The notes beneath the pieces were generated by a model. That model worked only from the letters and a program-made list of their open reading frames with translations, was not told the DNA's origin and did not search any database. This document shows, in pieces, positions 1-11,795 of a stretch of DNA of 64,000 nt; the stretch's first letter is position 1, and every line of letters begins with the position of its first letter. Position numbers and translations under genes: made by a program. Where the stretch lies: NCBI GenBank assembly GCA_028455995.1, contig JABELC010000010.1, forward strand, positions 1,390,001-1,454,000, read 5' to 3'. Origin of the DNA: Scleromitrula shiraiana. Its lineage: Eukaryota > Ascomycota > Leotiomycetes > Helotiales > Sclerotiniaceae.

Positions 1-52
1 AACTTCGCAAATATTCATTGCGTATTAGAGAGCTAACGATAAAAAAATGTAG

Positions 53-2020
53 GCCAAGAAGTTTACACCTAAACCACCCAAAACACCTCCAGCTGATCAT
101 GTTCCTCAACCTGAAGTAGCTTCGCCTTCGCCGGCACCAAAATCTAATAGCCAGCCAAAGAAGAAGTTTAAGAAACCAAAGAAGGTCGAACCTGAACCCG
201 AACCTGAGCCAGAGCCAGAGCCAGAACCTGAAATACCAGAGGCTGAGCCGGAAGCGAAGGCTCCAGAGCCAGAATCTGAGCCAGAGCAAGAAGAAGAGGA
301 GGAGAATGAACATCAAGACGAAGTGGTTGAAGAGATTGATGGCGAGAACGAAGAGGATCAAAAAGAAGAGGAACATGAAGATTCTGATGAGCAAGAAGAC
401 TTAGAAGAATCAGAAAATGAAGGAGAAGAACATGATGAAGGGAGTGAAGGAGAGGAAGAAGGAGAAGAGGAAAATCAAGAATCAGAGAACGAAGAGGGCG
501 AAGAGGAGAATGAACTTGCAGAAGCCATTCCCGGTGTTGAACCAGATGTCATTACTTCTGCTCCACCAATGCCTGAACCAGTCAAAGAAGCCACCAAACC
601 TGTCGAAGAAGCTGCTGAGCCTGCCAAACAAGCTACTGAACCCGTTAAGGAAGCTGCTGAACCCGCTAAGCGACCCAAGAAATTCCTTAGCAAAGCCTCA
701 AAAGCTGCCCAATCCGGACAAGGTCAAGCTAATGGAATTTTGGGCGGTGGGGCTGATAAGGCTAAGGGAGCTCTTGGTAGTGTACTGGGAGCTGGTCAGG
801 CTACCGATAAGGTTGGAGATGTAAAAGATACTGCTAAAGGTGCTGGTGATAAAGCTACCGGAGCAGCTAGTGGCGTCACCGACAAGGCAAAGGGTGCAAC
901 CGACAAAGCTAAGGAAACGACAAGCAAAGTTCCCGGCGGTGATCAAGCATCTGGAGATCTTGACAGAGCAAGTGATAAAGTCAAGGGAGCTAGTGATAAA
1001 CCAACCGAAGCTCTTGGAGATCTTCCTGGCAAAGATGCAGCCAAAGGAGCGACTGACAAAGTTTCTGGTGTTGCAGGAGGAGCTAAAGATAAGATTCCGA
1101 AGACTGAGTTACCTACAGATTCTGCGCTTGATCAGCCAAATGGGGCTGTAGAAGACACAAAAGACAAGGCTACAGATGCACTTGGTGGCGCGAAAGACAA
1201 GTTAGGTGATACTCAAGGAAAAGTCAATGGTGTCGCTGGTGGTACCAAAGATAAAGTAGGAGGCGCTAAAGACACCGCAACCGGATCACTCAATGAAGTT
1301 CCAAGTACCGACGATGCGCAAAAGGCCTTGGGTGATGTTCCCGGTGCAGATAAAGCAACCGGCGCACTAGATGATGCCAAGGGTCAAGCAAATGGTATCA
1401 CAGACAAAGCCAAATCAGCCGGAAAAGATCTCCCACTTTCTGATCTCGCAAAAGGTCTATCAGGTAAAACTGTTGACGAGTCTGGCAACATCACAGATGA
1501 GGCTGGTAACGTGATCGGAAAAGTATCCGGAGATATCACTTCAATGGCTGGACAAACTATCAACGAATCTGGCGAAGTTGTCGATAAGAGTGGCAAGGTC
1601 ATTGGAAAAGTATCTGAGAACTTTCAATTAGATCTTGATATACCACTTCCAGACGTCAATGAGATTATCGGAAAGAGTATTTCTGTCATCAAGGATGGAT
1701 ATCTATTCGACGATGAAGGCAACGTCATTGGAAAAGCTACATCTAATTTCAGCGGAAAGGCAAAGGGCAGCTTCAAGAGTAAGGAACTCGATGCTAAGGC
1801 TCAACAACAGCTGAAAGATATCGGGAAATCTATATCGTTCGATGTACCAAAACTGGGTGGTGGTGAAGTAGGAAATTTGGCCGGCACACAAACGAAGGAA
1901 AATGTTGCTTCGGGAGCGGCAGGGAGTCCAAGTGACATTTTCTTGGATGTTAAAAGTACGAATGAGGGGATTAGTATTTCTATTAGGATTCCTACTGCGT
2001 TTATGGGGAAACAGGGTTAA
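53..2020 (+). CDS. LEA-like protein with DUF3659-type repeats, 3' exon (5' end outside window)
   Basis: Open reading frame from 53 to a TAA at 2018-2020, about 655 residues. Upstream the same frame is closed by a TAG at 26-28. Just before 53 there is a branch-like GCTAAC (32-37) and an AG (51-52), so I read this as a 3' exon whose start lies before the window. Order of parts: a Lys/Pro segment, a Pro-Glu repeat, a long Glu/Asp tract, then lysine/alanine/glycine helical repeats of the DKAKGA type (about residues 215-460), as in LEA and apolipoprotein-like proteins. Two clear and one weaker DUF3659-like modules follow (pattern DESGNITDEAGNVIGKV, about 465-580). Unlike the neighbour at 3646 it lacks the hydrophobic C-terminal domain. 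A role as a hydrophilic stress or desiccation protein is family-level inference. The two genes are probably paralogues. Confidence 0.75.
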   Translation, partial: AKKFTPKPPKTPPADHVPQPEVASPSPAPKSNSQPKKKFKKPKKVEPEPEPEPEPEPEPEIPEAEPEAKAPEPESEPEQEEEEENEHQDEVVEEIDGENEEDQKEEEHEDSDEQEDLEESENEGEEHDEGSEGEEEGEEENQESENEEGEEENELAEAIPGVEPDVITSAPPMPEPVKEATKPVEEAAEPAKQATEPVKEAAEPAKRPKKFLSKASKAAQSGQGQANGILGGGADKAKGALGSVLGAGQATDKVGDVKDTAKGAGDKATGAASGVTDKAKGATDKAKETTSKVPGGDQASGDLDRASDKVKGASDKPTEALGDLPGKDAAKGATDKVSGVAGGAKDKIPKTELPTDSALDQPNGAVEDTKDKATDALGGAKDKLGDTQGKVNGVAGGTKDKVGGAKDTATGSLNEVPSTDDAQKALGDVPGADKATGALDDAKGQANGITDKAKSAGKDLPLSDLAKGLSGKTVDESGNITDEAGNVIGKVSGDITSMAGQTINESGEVVDKSGKVIGKVSENFQLDLDIPLPDVNEIIGKSISVIKDGYLFDDEGNVIGKATSNFSGKAKGSFKSKELDAKAQQQLKDIGKSISFDVPKLGGGEVGNLAGTQTKENVASGAAGSPSDIFLDVKSTNEGISISIRIPTAFMGKQG

Positions 2021-3645
2021 TCGTTTGGGGATTGAGTTGGGATGGTATTACTTGTATGGATAGGTATTTTGGACTTTAGGGGGATAATAATGAGGATGGG
2101 AATTTGGAAAGGATGGATGGATTATTAGCATTGTTTTGTTTGATTTGTTTTGCTGAGCAAAAGCGAGTTTCAATTACTCTTTTCATTTCAGTCATGTTTT
2201 CTAGCGGATCCTGAGTTTTACTTTACTTCACAGCAATGAATGAATTAACGAATATTCTCAACTTCACCATGATCTCGATCTCAATCTCAACTTGAGAAAT
2301 TTCACTGGCACCAATTTGCAGCAAAATCCGACAGTGCAAGCAGTAGGTAGGTATCTCGATGGACCAGTCAGCCAGTCATCGACGACTACTAAAACCCCAA
2401 TATAATCCCATCACATGTAAAAACAGCACAAAAGACCAAAACTTAGAATCCGCATCCCGTCGCAACCATGATGTAAGAACCCAAAACACGGCACATATCA
2501 CCAAACACAGCCACCCATACATAACCTCGCTCGAAATACGAATCCTGTTCACGGATGCGCAGCCCAAATCCAGAAAAACAAGAAAGTGGATAGACAACCC
2601 ACAATGTGGCGAGTGCGCTCCGCACTTTCGGTGATGTAATTAATCTATTGCTTATCCATGAGTGGATACAAATCCTGATTCTGGATATATTATACCCTGT
2701 CGGACGTTGTAAGCCTTGTCGGGATCCTTGCCAGGGGAAACCTAAATTGTTACCATGTAGGTTAGATTACAACGGCAGAGGAAACTACTGTAAGGGAAAG
2801 AAAGCATGGGGTTAATTTCTGGGTGGTGCGTGGAATATAGTATCGGTAAGGTAAGTTTAGACGTTTTTTTTTTCGTGTACGTAGAAGGATAGCATCAGGT
2901 TATTGGAGCTGGAAATTCTCTGATATGGGAAAATTTCGAGGAGTCTAGAATGTAGTGTAACCGAAATCCCACCTCGAGATCCGGTTTTAACTGGGGAAAT
3001 ACTTTCGATGGAGATGAGGAATCTGGAGCTTGGATTGCTTATTGGTTCAATAGAGGTACATACTCGTGGTATTGCACGCATCATACATTATTAGTTTGAT
3101 GTCATGCTGTAAGTACATTAAGGAAAAGAAAAGAGTAGGAAATGATATTCCTTTCCTGATTTACCTACCAGACCTAGAATAGAAACATTGTCTCCCGTTT
3201 CGATATATTGTACCTAAAAATATACAGTAAATGGAGAGAGATCTTCGATCTATACCTAGCCTAATGACGCAGAATATCAGGGTCTGTAGCTTTCCCATCT
3301 TGATTCGATGTAAATCCCATGCGTATGGTGTGAGTGGCTTTTCTCCGCCCTGAGCTCACCTCCTAGTGGTTGACGTATGTAGAATTTCTTTTTGCTTCAT
3401 TGTGACGTATATGTGAATTTCAACTGGATGGATGATAATTTCCAAGTAAACAGGAAACTAGATGCAAAATATTCTGTACAAAAGATCTCACTGGAGCGGC
3501 TCTATTCGATGTTTCTTTTAATTCCATATTTTACTCTCTCACATACTTATCATATACATGACCAATTTACAAACACAACATAACAATACAACGCGAAGCA
3601 ATACTTAAACACTTAAATCGTAATAACAATAACAAACAATTGAGT
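2021..3645. other. intergenic, 1.6 kb between the two LEA-like genes
   Basis: Contains the 3' end of the first gene and the promoter of the second. The last 60 bases before the 3646 start are a purine/A-rich leader (repeated CAATA and AACAA words), typical of a fungal 5' UTR. Short open frames here (for example 2359-2634) have no coding character. Nothing else recognised. Confidence 0.6.
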
Positions 3646-6600
3646 ATGACAGACACCGAAGACTCCCCAAAACAAGTCCCAAAGACACCAAAGAGCGGAA
3701 CAAAGTCTGCTAGCAAGACCCCAACCAAGTCCAGTACACCCAAGTCACCCCTTAAGAGCACCAAAAAGCCCACCCAAACCCAACAACAACAACCACCCCA
3801 AGCACCCTCTACCCCAGAACCAGCACAAACACGCTCCGAGCCCCCCGACTCCCCAGAACCAAAAATGGCCCCCTCGGCCATCTCAGAAGATGATCATCTC
3901 ACCAATGATGAGCATGAAGAGTATGATGAGGAAGACGAGGCAGCAACCGAGGAGAACGGGGTAGCGGAAGGCGAAGAAGAGGGTCAGGAGGAGGAAGATG
4001 AGGATGGTGCTACAGAGAGAGATCCCAATGAACTTTCTCATAACTTGGGAGATGCTCAATCTCAGGTTGAGACTGCCGCGGATGAGGGACAGGAGAAAGC
4101 CGAATCGACTGCTGGGGATATAGGAGATAAAGCTGAATCAGCAGCTGGTGAAACAGAGGAGAAAATCTCAGCTGGTGAGCCTGAAACTAAAGAGGCTGAG
4201 GAGAAGATTGGCGAGGTGGCTGATGGAGGAAAGGAGAAGGTTGACGAGAAGGCGGATGATGTTGTTCCTGCTGGAAAGGTCAATGAGAAGGGTGAGGTTA
4301 TTGACGATGATGGACAAGTCATCGGAAAAGTCACAGAAGGTGACAAAGGAAAACTTCCAGGAAGCATTGTCAGCGAGGAGGGAGATATCCTCGATAAAGA
4401 TGGCAATGTGATTGGCAAGGCCGATCCAATTGAAGATGCCAAGAAGGAAGTTGGCGATGCAGCTGATGATGTAGCCGATGAGGTGAGATCCAAAGCTGAT
4501 AGTGCCAAATCTGGACTTGATGATACCAGTGATGTCGAAAAGCCAGATCTCGAGGACGTTAAGGATGAGGCTGCCGAGGGTATTGAACAATCCGAGGCTG
4601 ATGTCGAAAAGCCTAAAGTCGAGGGATCCAAAGCTGAATTGGACAAATCCGTCAAATCTAAGACTGAAGGCTCCAAAGTAGAAGACTCCAAGATTGACGA
4701 CAATGTATCCAAACCCGACGTCGATCTAGTCAAAGAACCTGAGATCCCACAATCAAAACTCAAGGGACCATTCGACATTCAAGAATCCGGAGAGATTCTC
4801 GATGCTGAAGGCAAAGCTATCGGTAAGCTCCAAGAAGGTGCTGATCTCGAGGGTTTGGCTGGAAAGCAAGGTTTCAATGTTGACAATGAAGGAAATCTTG
4901 TTGGAGAGAATGGAACCATTATTGGCAAGGTTGACTTGTTACCAGTTGATCAATTGCCTATTCCTGAGAGTGTGAGGGAGAGAATTTTGAATGCTGATGT
5001 TCAAGGTGGTGTCAGTCAACTTGGAAGCCAACTTGGCTCTAAGCTTGGTGGATCAAAGATCGAAGAGGGTCCTAAAATTGAAGAAGGCTCCAAGGCTGAT
5101 CTCGGAAGTCAAGTTCCAGAGGGCGAGGAAGCTAAGGAAGGTCTTGAAGGAGAGGCTAAAGAAGGTCTCGAAGGTGTCAAGGAAGGTGCTGAAGAGACCG
5201 CTGAAGACGCAAAAGATAAAGCCGAAGATGTTGAAGAAGAAGCCGACTCCCACATCCCACCAATTTCCATCTTGGAAAACATGAAAGTTAACAAAGCGGG
5301 AAAGATCGTCGACAGAGATGGCAACCCAATCGGTCAACTCGTCGAAGGCGATGCCAAGAAACTTGCCGGTAAGAAATGTGACAAAGAAGGCAAGATTTGG
5401 AATGATGCCGGAAAGGTCATTGGTCGTGCCGAGCCACTCCCAGAAGTCGAGGAAAATGAATCTTCTCCATTCGAAGACTTCCCAGGAGCTATCGTTGACA
5501 AGTCTGGAAAGATCCACTACGAAGGCGAAGCCATCGGCAAGGTTGTCGAGGGTGATGTCAAAAAGATGATCGGAAAGGTCGTTGACGAAGATGGTGAAAT
5601 TCTCGACAAAAATGGCAATGTCATCGGAAAAGCCGAACGCACTGAAGAAGAACCTGAACCAGAGCCAGAAGGACCAGATTACTCCGTTCTCGCTGACAAG
5701 AAGATTAACAAAGCTGGTAACGTCGTTGATGATACCGGCCGAGTTGTTGGTCGTGTTATTCAAGGTATCTTGAAGAACATGATTGGTCGTCGATGCGATA
5801 AGAATGGAGATGTCTGGAACGATGGTGGAAAGGTTATGGGTAAATGTGAACCCATTCCAGATGCAGAGAAGGAAGAACTCAAGGAGCCAGCTCCATTTGA
5901 GGATTTCCCAGATGCCACTGTCGAATCTAATGGCGATGTGGTATTCCAGGGTGAAGTAATTGGTAAAGTCATTGAAGGCGATGCCAAGAAACTTAAGGGC
6001 AAGAAGGTTGATCAGGATGGAGACATTGTTGATCGATCCGGAAATGTCCTTGGAAAGGCTGAACGTTGGGAGGCGCCAGAGAAGGAGCCTGAACCAGAAG
6101 TTGATAACTCCTCATTGGCTGGAAAGCGTGTCAATAAAGCAGGTAACGTCGTTGACAAGAGCGGCGAGATCTATGGTCGTCTTGTTGAAGGTGATGTCAA
6201 GCAACTTGCTGGAAAGATGTGCGATAAGCAAGGTTTCGTTCGCAACGAAGCCGGTGACATTATTGGCAAGTGTGAAGTTGTACCTGAAGGTGAACGCGAG
6301 GGTCTCAAGGAAGGTCCTTTCACTGACTTCGTTGGTTGCTCTGTAAACAAGGAAGGAAAGGTTGTCACTTCATCTGGCGAAGTTGTCGGTAGATTGATTT
6401 CTGGTGACCCTAAGGTTCTCTATGGCCGCGCTGTTGACGCTGATGGCGATATCGTTGACAAGAACGGTAATGTCCTCGGCAAGGCCGAGAGATGGGCCGA
6501 AGAAGAAGTCAAGAAAGACGTCAGCCCAATGGCTGGTCGCAAAGTCAACAAAGAAGGCAACGTTGTTGATGAGAACGGCGATGTCATTGGAAAGCTGACT

Positions 6601-7714
6601 AGCGGAGAACTCAAACTCTGCGCTGGCAAGAAGGTTGATGACGATGGAGATGTCGTTGATCAAAAGGGTAACAATCTTGGACATGTAACTCTTCTCGAGG
6701 ATATCCCAGAAGAAGAGGTGAAGACCGATGTCAATCCTATGTCTGGCTACAAGGTCAACAAAGAGGGTAACGTTGTCGATGAGAATGGTGATCTTATTGG
6801 CAAGTTGACCTCTGGAGAAGTCAGTGTCTGTGCTGGCAAGAAGATCGATGATGAAGGAGATGTGGTGGATTCAAAGGGCAACACTGTTGGACATGTAACC
6901 CTCCTCCAAGATATTCCAGAGCCAGAAGAAGAGCCAGAGCCGGAACCAACAGAGACCGAGGAGGAGAAAAAGGCAAGAGAAGAAGCTGAACTCGACCAAA
7001 AACTCTGCAAGCAAATGGCTTGGTGCGTAGATGATGCTCTTGACAAGATTAAACCAATCCTCAAGATGATCATTTCACACATCGATGCAGCTGAACGTAC
7101 ACCCAAGGATGAACTTGATGAGGAAGAACTTGTCAAGAAAGTCAAGCCTTTGATCGAAGAAGGTGGACGTATTCTCTCCGAAGCTAATGCCTCCATCCGC
7201 GCTCTTGACCCTGGTGGAAGACTCCAATCTCAAGCTAAGGCCAAGACTGGAGCTGGTGAAGCTACTCCAGATGAGTACCACTTGGCTGATCTCCTTAAGG
7301 AGGTAAGTTTTAATCCTTTTCCTTACGATGAAATGAAAATATACTAATGAATAACAGTTGACTGGGCATGTTACCGAAACTATCGAAATGGCCAAGAGAA
7401 AGATTGAAGGTATGCCTCACGCAAAGAAGGAATTGAACCCTCTATGGGGTCTCCTCTCAGAACCATTGTTCCAAATTCTCGCAGCCGTCGGCTTGCTTCT
7501 CAGTGGTGTTCTTGGTCTTGTGGGCAAATTGGTAAGTTTTCATCCCACTCTCATCTCATATAAAACAGATAGCTAACAATTCATGCAGCTCAGTGGACTT
7601 GGTCTCGGAAACTTGGTAGACAACCTACTTGGTGGTCTTGGTCTCAAGCAAGTATTGGGTAACCTCGGACTTGGAGGTGTACTTGATTCTTTGACCGGAA
7701 AGAAGAAGAAATAA
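3646..7714 (+). CDS. large LEA-like DUF3659 repeat protein with conserved C-terminal domain
   Basis: Three exons: 3646-7302, 7358-7531 and 7589-7714, all phase 0, giving about 1318 residues. Both introns are short with GTAAGT donors and CTAAT/CTAAC branch sites. I start at the ATG at 3646 because the preceding in-frame codons (TTG AGT) are leader. Parts: a Ser/Pro/Lys N terminus, an acidic stretch, a lysine/glutamate helical segment, then ten double modules between about residues 208 and 1090. Each module has the form VNKxGxVVDxxGxVIGKL-xxGD-x-LxGKKVDxDGDVxD, matching DUF3659. The C terminus (about 1112-1318) has a WCVDDAL helical region and a hydrophobic Leu/Gly-rich segment that looks membrane-active, ending in KKKK; I believe this corresponds to DUF6987. 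Function unknown; a structural or stress role is inferred. It lies 1.6 kb downstream of a paralogous gene on the same strand. Confidence 0.85.
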
Positions 7715-8647
7715 ATAAACAAATAAATAGATGATTCTTATGATTTATGATTAATGAATTGCCTTGAAGCAATTTGATAATTTGTAGTTATAGCGGTTGT
7801 ATTTGGGATGGGAAGGATATGGATGGATCTTGGTTTTTGTTTGTTTGAATTTTTAATATGTAGTGCGCTTGGGCTTTTTTGAAAACCTTCATGTATTCTT
7901 AGCAAAAATTGATGCAAAATTTATTCATAATTATTCATAATTATACATATTTAAACATATTTATACTTCTGTGCATAAACTTGTGCATTTATGAATCTCG
8001 AATGCTAAGCCAGACCTGTTTGTGAGACATACGCTATAATTTAGTGTATTGAGTACCCTTCTCTTTATTCAAACGACACATTTCAACACTCCAAAGAGAA
8101 TAACAGTATCAGAACTCGAATCATAGATGTCTATTAATTGCAGTATCAAGGAGTGTTTTTCAACCTGGCCATTTGTTTCGTCCGTTAAAATCAAGGATTG
8201 ATGGATTCGAATAGTCAGATAGCAAAGCAACAAGATGCAGTAAACAATTTCCAGACTACCCAGGTACCGGTACGAATGATAGGAGCATTGGTGGTTCCCG
8301 TCTTACAATGCAAGTTCTTCTGCTAGAGGAGCCGATTTACTGCTTTGATCCTAATGTTGGGAAAGTTTCCCAAGTTTGCTTCAGCTAACAAAAAGCAATA
8401 TGAGAATGACATATCGCAATTTACATTGCGGCACAGATGTTTGCATGAAATTTTCATTTTCCACTACTGCCGCAAGTTCTTGTTTCCCTCACCGGTCAAC
8501 CGCTCACATCAATGCCCAACATCTGGAATAGAACCATCGAACAACCTTGACCACATCCATCCATCATCACCTATCTCATCCAACATCCACCAACAAATCA
8601 CACCTTTCACCCCATCAATGCAGTCCACCGCAACAAAACGAAACTGA
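7715..8647. other. intergenic, convergent 3' ends
   Basis: Lies between the LEA-like gene (plus) and the first Myb-like gene (minus), so both 3' UTRs run into it. An imperfect AT-rich repeat (TTATTCATAATTATTCATAA, about 7921-7940) is the only feature seen. No gene recognised. Confidence 0.6.
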
Positions 8648-9169
8648 TTATGCCTGATCCAAACTATTTTCCAAACCATCCCCAGAACCAGCTTCTGCCT
8701 GCCCGCTAACAATCCCCTCATCCTCTTCTTCCTCCTCACTATCGCCCTCCTCCTTGATTGGTGCCTTGGCCTTCGCTTCTCTTGCCGGAAGACTTCGCTG
8801 AGGTGTCTCTGGCAAGAGTTCCTGCTTCACATCATCCTGGTCTTTATCGTCCAATTTTGGCATATCGATTTCGTCATCATCACTCCCCAAACTAGCCTTT
8901 GAACGTTTTTGCTTCTTTGGTGATCTCTGGGGTTTGCTTTTGGTCGGAGATGCTCGTTTCTTTGGTGAGGAGGGAAGTGATTTAGGCTCATCTCCGTTCG
9001 TTGTATCGAATTGAGGAAGCGTCTTCTTGCATCTCTGCCATCTCATACTCGCAGCGGCCTTACTGGGAAGATGAAGGTCGTTGGCTACCCTATCCCAATT
9101 GATGGAGCCGATGTTAACTTGCCTGATGATGGAGGACAATAGCTGTTTATCCGCAGCGTCGTTAGGCAT
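8648..9169 (-). CDS. small Myb/SANT-like domain protein (array member 1)
   Basis: Single exon, 173 residues. The N-terminal 50 residues fold-match a Myb/SANT-like unit: LLSSIIRQV (helix 1), INWDRVANDLHLPSKAAAS (helix 2 and turn), MRWQRCKKTL (recognition-like helix with the conserved Trp). The tail is basic (SPKKRASPTKSKP), then strongly acidic (residues about 90-160). Likely nuclear and chromatin or DNA associated, judged from domain and charge only. I start at the ATG at 9169, which puts helix 1 at residue 10 as in the other copies. It is the last gene of the array in the direction of transcription. Confidence 0.8.
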   Translation of the reverse strand: MPNDAADKQLLSSIIRQVNIGSINWDRVANDLHLPSKAAASMRWQRCKKTLPQFDTTNGDEPKSLPSSPKKRASPTKSKPQRSPKKQKRSKASLGSDDDEIDMPKLDDKDQDDVKQELLPETPQRSLPAREAKAKAPIKEEGDSEEEEEDEGIVSGQAEAGSGDGLENSLDQA

Positions 9170-9421
9170 GTTTGCTGGTGTAGGGAAATGGTTACGTTAT
9201 TTGAATAAGGTAGGTAGATATATGAGTGTGTGAGGGTGTTGTGGTTTAGAAACACTTCACTTGAGGATTATGCACACCATATATGTTTTTTTTATTTCAA
9301 TGTTTGGATTGTTTACTGTAACCAAGTTTGATGAATCTTACTTCTTCTTCCTGTATCCCTGCCCCTCTACCACATCGCATCGAAACTTCCCGAAACTGTT
9401 GCCAATACAGCGACCAGCCGT

Positions 9422-9844
9422 CTAGGCATCACTTCCATCCACTTCATCCTCATCCGTTTCTTCCTTCTTCACTGGTCCCTTCCGAGCAGTCACTTTCCGT
9501 CCCGAGTTCACAGCCACTTTCTTCTTCTGCACAGGATCCTCAGCCAACTTTCTTTTCTTTGGAGACTTCCTAGCAACCTTTTCGTCCGAGCTCCCAGCCT
9601 TCTCGTCGTCCCCGGAACCAGATGTCTTGACGCCCAACTTCTCACCGGTCAATTCGGAAAGTTTGGCCTTGAGACGTTGCCAGCGCTTAGCCATGAGTCC
9701 CTTTCTCTTGCCATTGTCTTCGATTCCGAGATCGTCAGCCAACTTTTCGTAGTCGGGTTTGAATTCTTTAACGTCCATTTGCCTGAAGATGGCGACAATA
9801 AGTTTTTGATCATCGGGAGTGAGAGTTACGGTTTTGGCCGACAT
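9422..9844 (-). CDS. small Myb/SANT-like domain protein (array member 2)
   Basis: Single exon, 140 residues from the ATG at 9844. Domain: LTPDDQKLIVAIFRQMDV, then FKPDYEKLADDLGI, then LMAKRWQRLKAKL carrying the conserved Trp. The tail has KSPKKRK and related basic blocks and ends acidic (ETDEDEVDGSDA). The frame stays open for about 84 codons upstream of this Met, but that part is rich in Phe, Tyr, Asn and Thr like an AT-rich leader. All sister genes begin 5-15 residues before helix 1, so I reject the longer start. DNA or chromatin binding is inferred from the domain. Confidence 0.8.
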   Translation of the reverse strand: MSAKTVTLTPDDQKLIVAIFRQMDVKEFKPDYEKLADDLGIEDNGKRKGLMAKRWQRLKAKLSELTGEKLGVKTSGSGDDEKAGSSDEKVARKSPKKRKLAEDPVQKKKVAVNSGRKVTARKGPVKKEETDEDEVDGSDA

Positions 9845-10265
9845 TATGACTTGAGGAAGTAGAGCGAATTTTGAGGTGATATGCTCTGTTTGTGATTTAT
9901 ATTGGCGGGAAGTAGTACTTTGAAATGGAATGGTTTGTTTGTTGTTTGTGTTGTAGGGAAGTAGTTTTTTAAAGTAATGATTTGTTTTGTGGGGGATATT
10001 TGTAGTGTACTGAAAGTGAGACTTTGAGTTGGAAGATTGAAATAGTAAGGCACAAGATGGTTCTCGAAAGTGAATGATTGATGAATGAAAGGACATATAT
10101 AAATATACAAGGACAAATCACTAGGGATGGAAGCATGCTACAAGATTCTAGTTCGCAAAAGGTTTGTTTGCTTATTTCCTATCTGCACCATTTAGAACAA
10201 CGAAGACCAAGTTACATGCACATGCAGATGCAGATGCAGATTCCCAGGTTCTCAAGCCCCCTCAA

Positions 10266-10680
10266 TTAATTCTGGGTAAAACCAAAGTCGATCGCATCGG
10301 ATTGCAAATCACCCCCACGCCACTCAGGCACAGCCGGGTTTATCTCTCCATCCTCCGCAACCTTTACTTTACGATCGGTTTTCTTCATTTTCTTCATTTT
10401 CTTCGGTGAGGAGGTGGACGAATCGACAAGGTTTGACGTTGCTGGTCGTCCACGTTTGCGAGGAGTGGGTTTCATCTCAGGTTCGTCTTCATTCGCCCCC
10501 TTTCCATCTGTATTCTCCTCCATCTTGACGTTGCTCGACTGCCTTCCCATTTCCATCGTCTTCGTTGTCTTTCTTGAGGTATTTTGTCTTGAATTAACTC
10601 ACATGAGTTGATGCCGTGCCTTTGTTGATATTGAGAGCATCGCCCAGTTTTTGATAACCGATCGTGATTTGTGATTTGTA
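10266..10680 (-). pseudogene. decayed Myb/SANT-like gene with AT-hook tail (array member 3)
   Basis: Helix 2 is recognisable (GYQKLGDALNINKGTAST, near 10610-10660), but no helix 1 and no in-frame ATG precede it; the upstream sequence looks like leader. After GTAST the frame hits a TAA (10594-10596) where the Trp-bearing third helix should be. A different frame (10266-10598) then carries a good tail with an AT-hook (RKRGRPA) and KKMKKMKK. A GTGAGT donor just after the Thr-His codons and a GCAG acceptor 64 nt later would rejoin the two frames, but would delete the third helix. Either way the domain is incomplete. Pseudogene is my preferred reading; a gene with an undetected 5' exon remains possible. 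Confidence 0.55.
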
Positions 10681-10998
10681 GCTTGCGCTTTTGAGGATGA
10701 ATGATGGAGGGTGGAGATCGAAGGAGAAGTATGAAAATGGAAAATATGATGTTGTTATTGTTGTTGTTTTTAGAGAAGTGAAATACAGTACAGCATGAAG
10801 TCTCACTTTTAAGTATTTATGAATGCATAACAAACAAAAATCAGACAAGAGTTATTAAACAAAGAATAGACAAGGCAAATAATTAATTAATGCTGGTTAT
10901 CTAGGTAGCAAACCATCGGGATATCATCTTAAGTTCCAAACTATGTATACAATGTATGTTCCTGTAACCAACTAACAATGCATCAAATATTCAAGTGC

Positions 10999-11415
10999 TC
11001 AGGCCTCTTCAACATCTAAACTTCCAATAGATTCTCTGACCTTTTCCTGCTTAACATAGACCACTTCGTCATCTGATTCCTCTGCGCCACTACTTGTAAA
11101 TTCTGGGATTTTTGCATTTGGGAAATTCGCAATCGAGGGATCGACGGGTTCCTGCTTAATGACGGGTTCCTTCTCCTTCTCCTTCTCCTTTTCCTTTGCC
11201 TTCTTCACCTTCGTACCGCCTTCTTTTCCGCCTTCTTTCCTCAAAAACTTTCGTTGAAATCGCCACCAACGCAGACTTACTGCTTTCTCATTACATTCAA
11301 GTATTACCGCAAGTTTCGAGTAATCGTCTCTGTTGATTGATAGTAGACTGAAGACTGCAAGGATGAGCTTTTCTTCGGATGCGGTGAAGGTAAGGCGATT
11401 ATTGGTGGCTGACAT
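10999..11415 (-). CDS. small Myb/SANT-like domain protein (array member 4)
   Basis: Single exon, 138 residues from the ATG at 11415. Domain: FTASEEKLILAVFSLLSI, DDYSKLAVILECNEKAVS, LRWWRFQRKFLRK, with two adjacent Trp in the third helix. The tail has a Lys/Glu run (KAKEKEKEKEKE) encoded by a CTC/CTT repeat, then an acidic end with two VKQE-type motifs that resemble sumoylation sites (IKQEP, VKQEK). A longer in-frame start (11490) is ignored because its first 25 residues look like leader and do not fit sister genes. Function inferred from the domain only. Confidence 0.78.
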   Translation of the reverse strand: MSATNNRLTFTASEEKLILAVFSLLSINRDDYSKLAVILECNEKAVSLRWWRFQRKFLRKEGGKEGGTKVKKAKEKEKEKEKEPVIKQEPVDPSIANFPNAKIPEFTSSGAEESDDEVVYVKQEKVRESIGSLDVEEA

Positions 11416-11795
11416 TTTGGCTGGTTTGTTCGTTTGCTCGCGTGTTGCCAAGGGTATAGATTTGGGATTGTTGCTGGGAAAAGAAAGCATAGAAAATTAC
11501 TACCGGGATCACATTGATATATGGAAAAAAAAAAAGCAAACAATTCACATGCAAGGATATTTCCAGAAATTTCTTCATTCAGTCACCGAAAGATAGATTA
11601 TATTTTCTTTTCTAGTTTATTTTACCCATCAGATTGTCAGCCTATCATTCACCCAAACCAAACCAAACCAAATCATGCCACCCCATTCCGTTCTATTCCA
11701 TGCATGCACTCAAATGAATCAATCGATCTAGCCACCAACAATCATATTTTCCATTCCCTTCGCAATCCGCAAAATGCACAAACCCATTCCCAATC

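Noticed and set aside
4062..4778. 238-codon Ser-rich minus-strand frame
   Set aside because: Exact antisense shadow of the acidic repeat protein gene.
9845..10096. In-frame 84-codon extension of array member 2
   Set aside because: Residue make-up is that of an AT-rich leader and sister genes all start just before helix 1.
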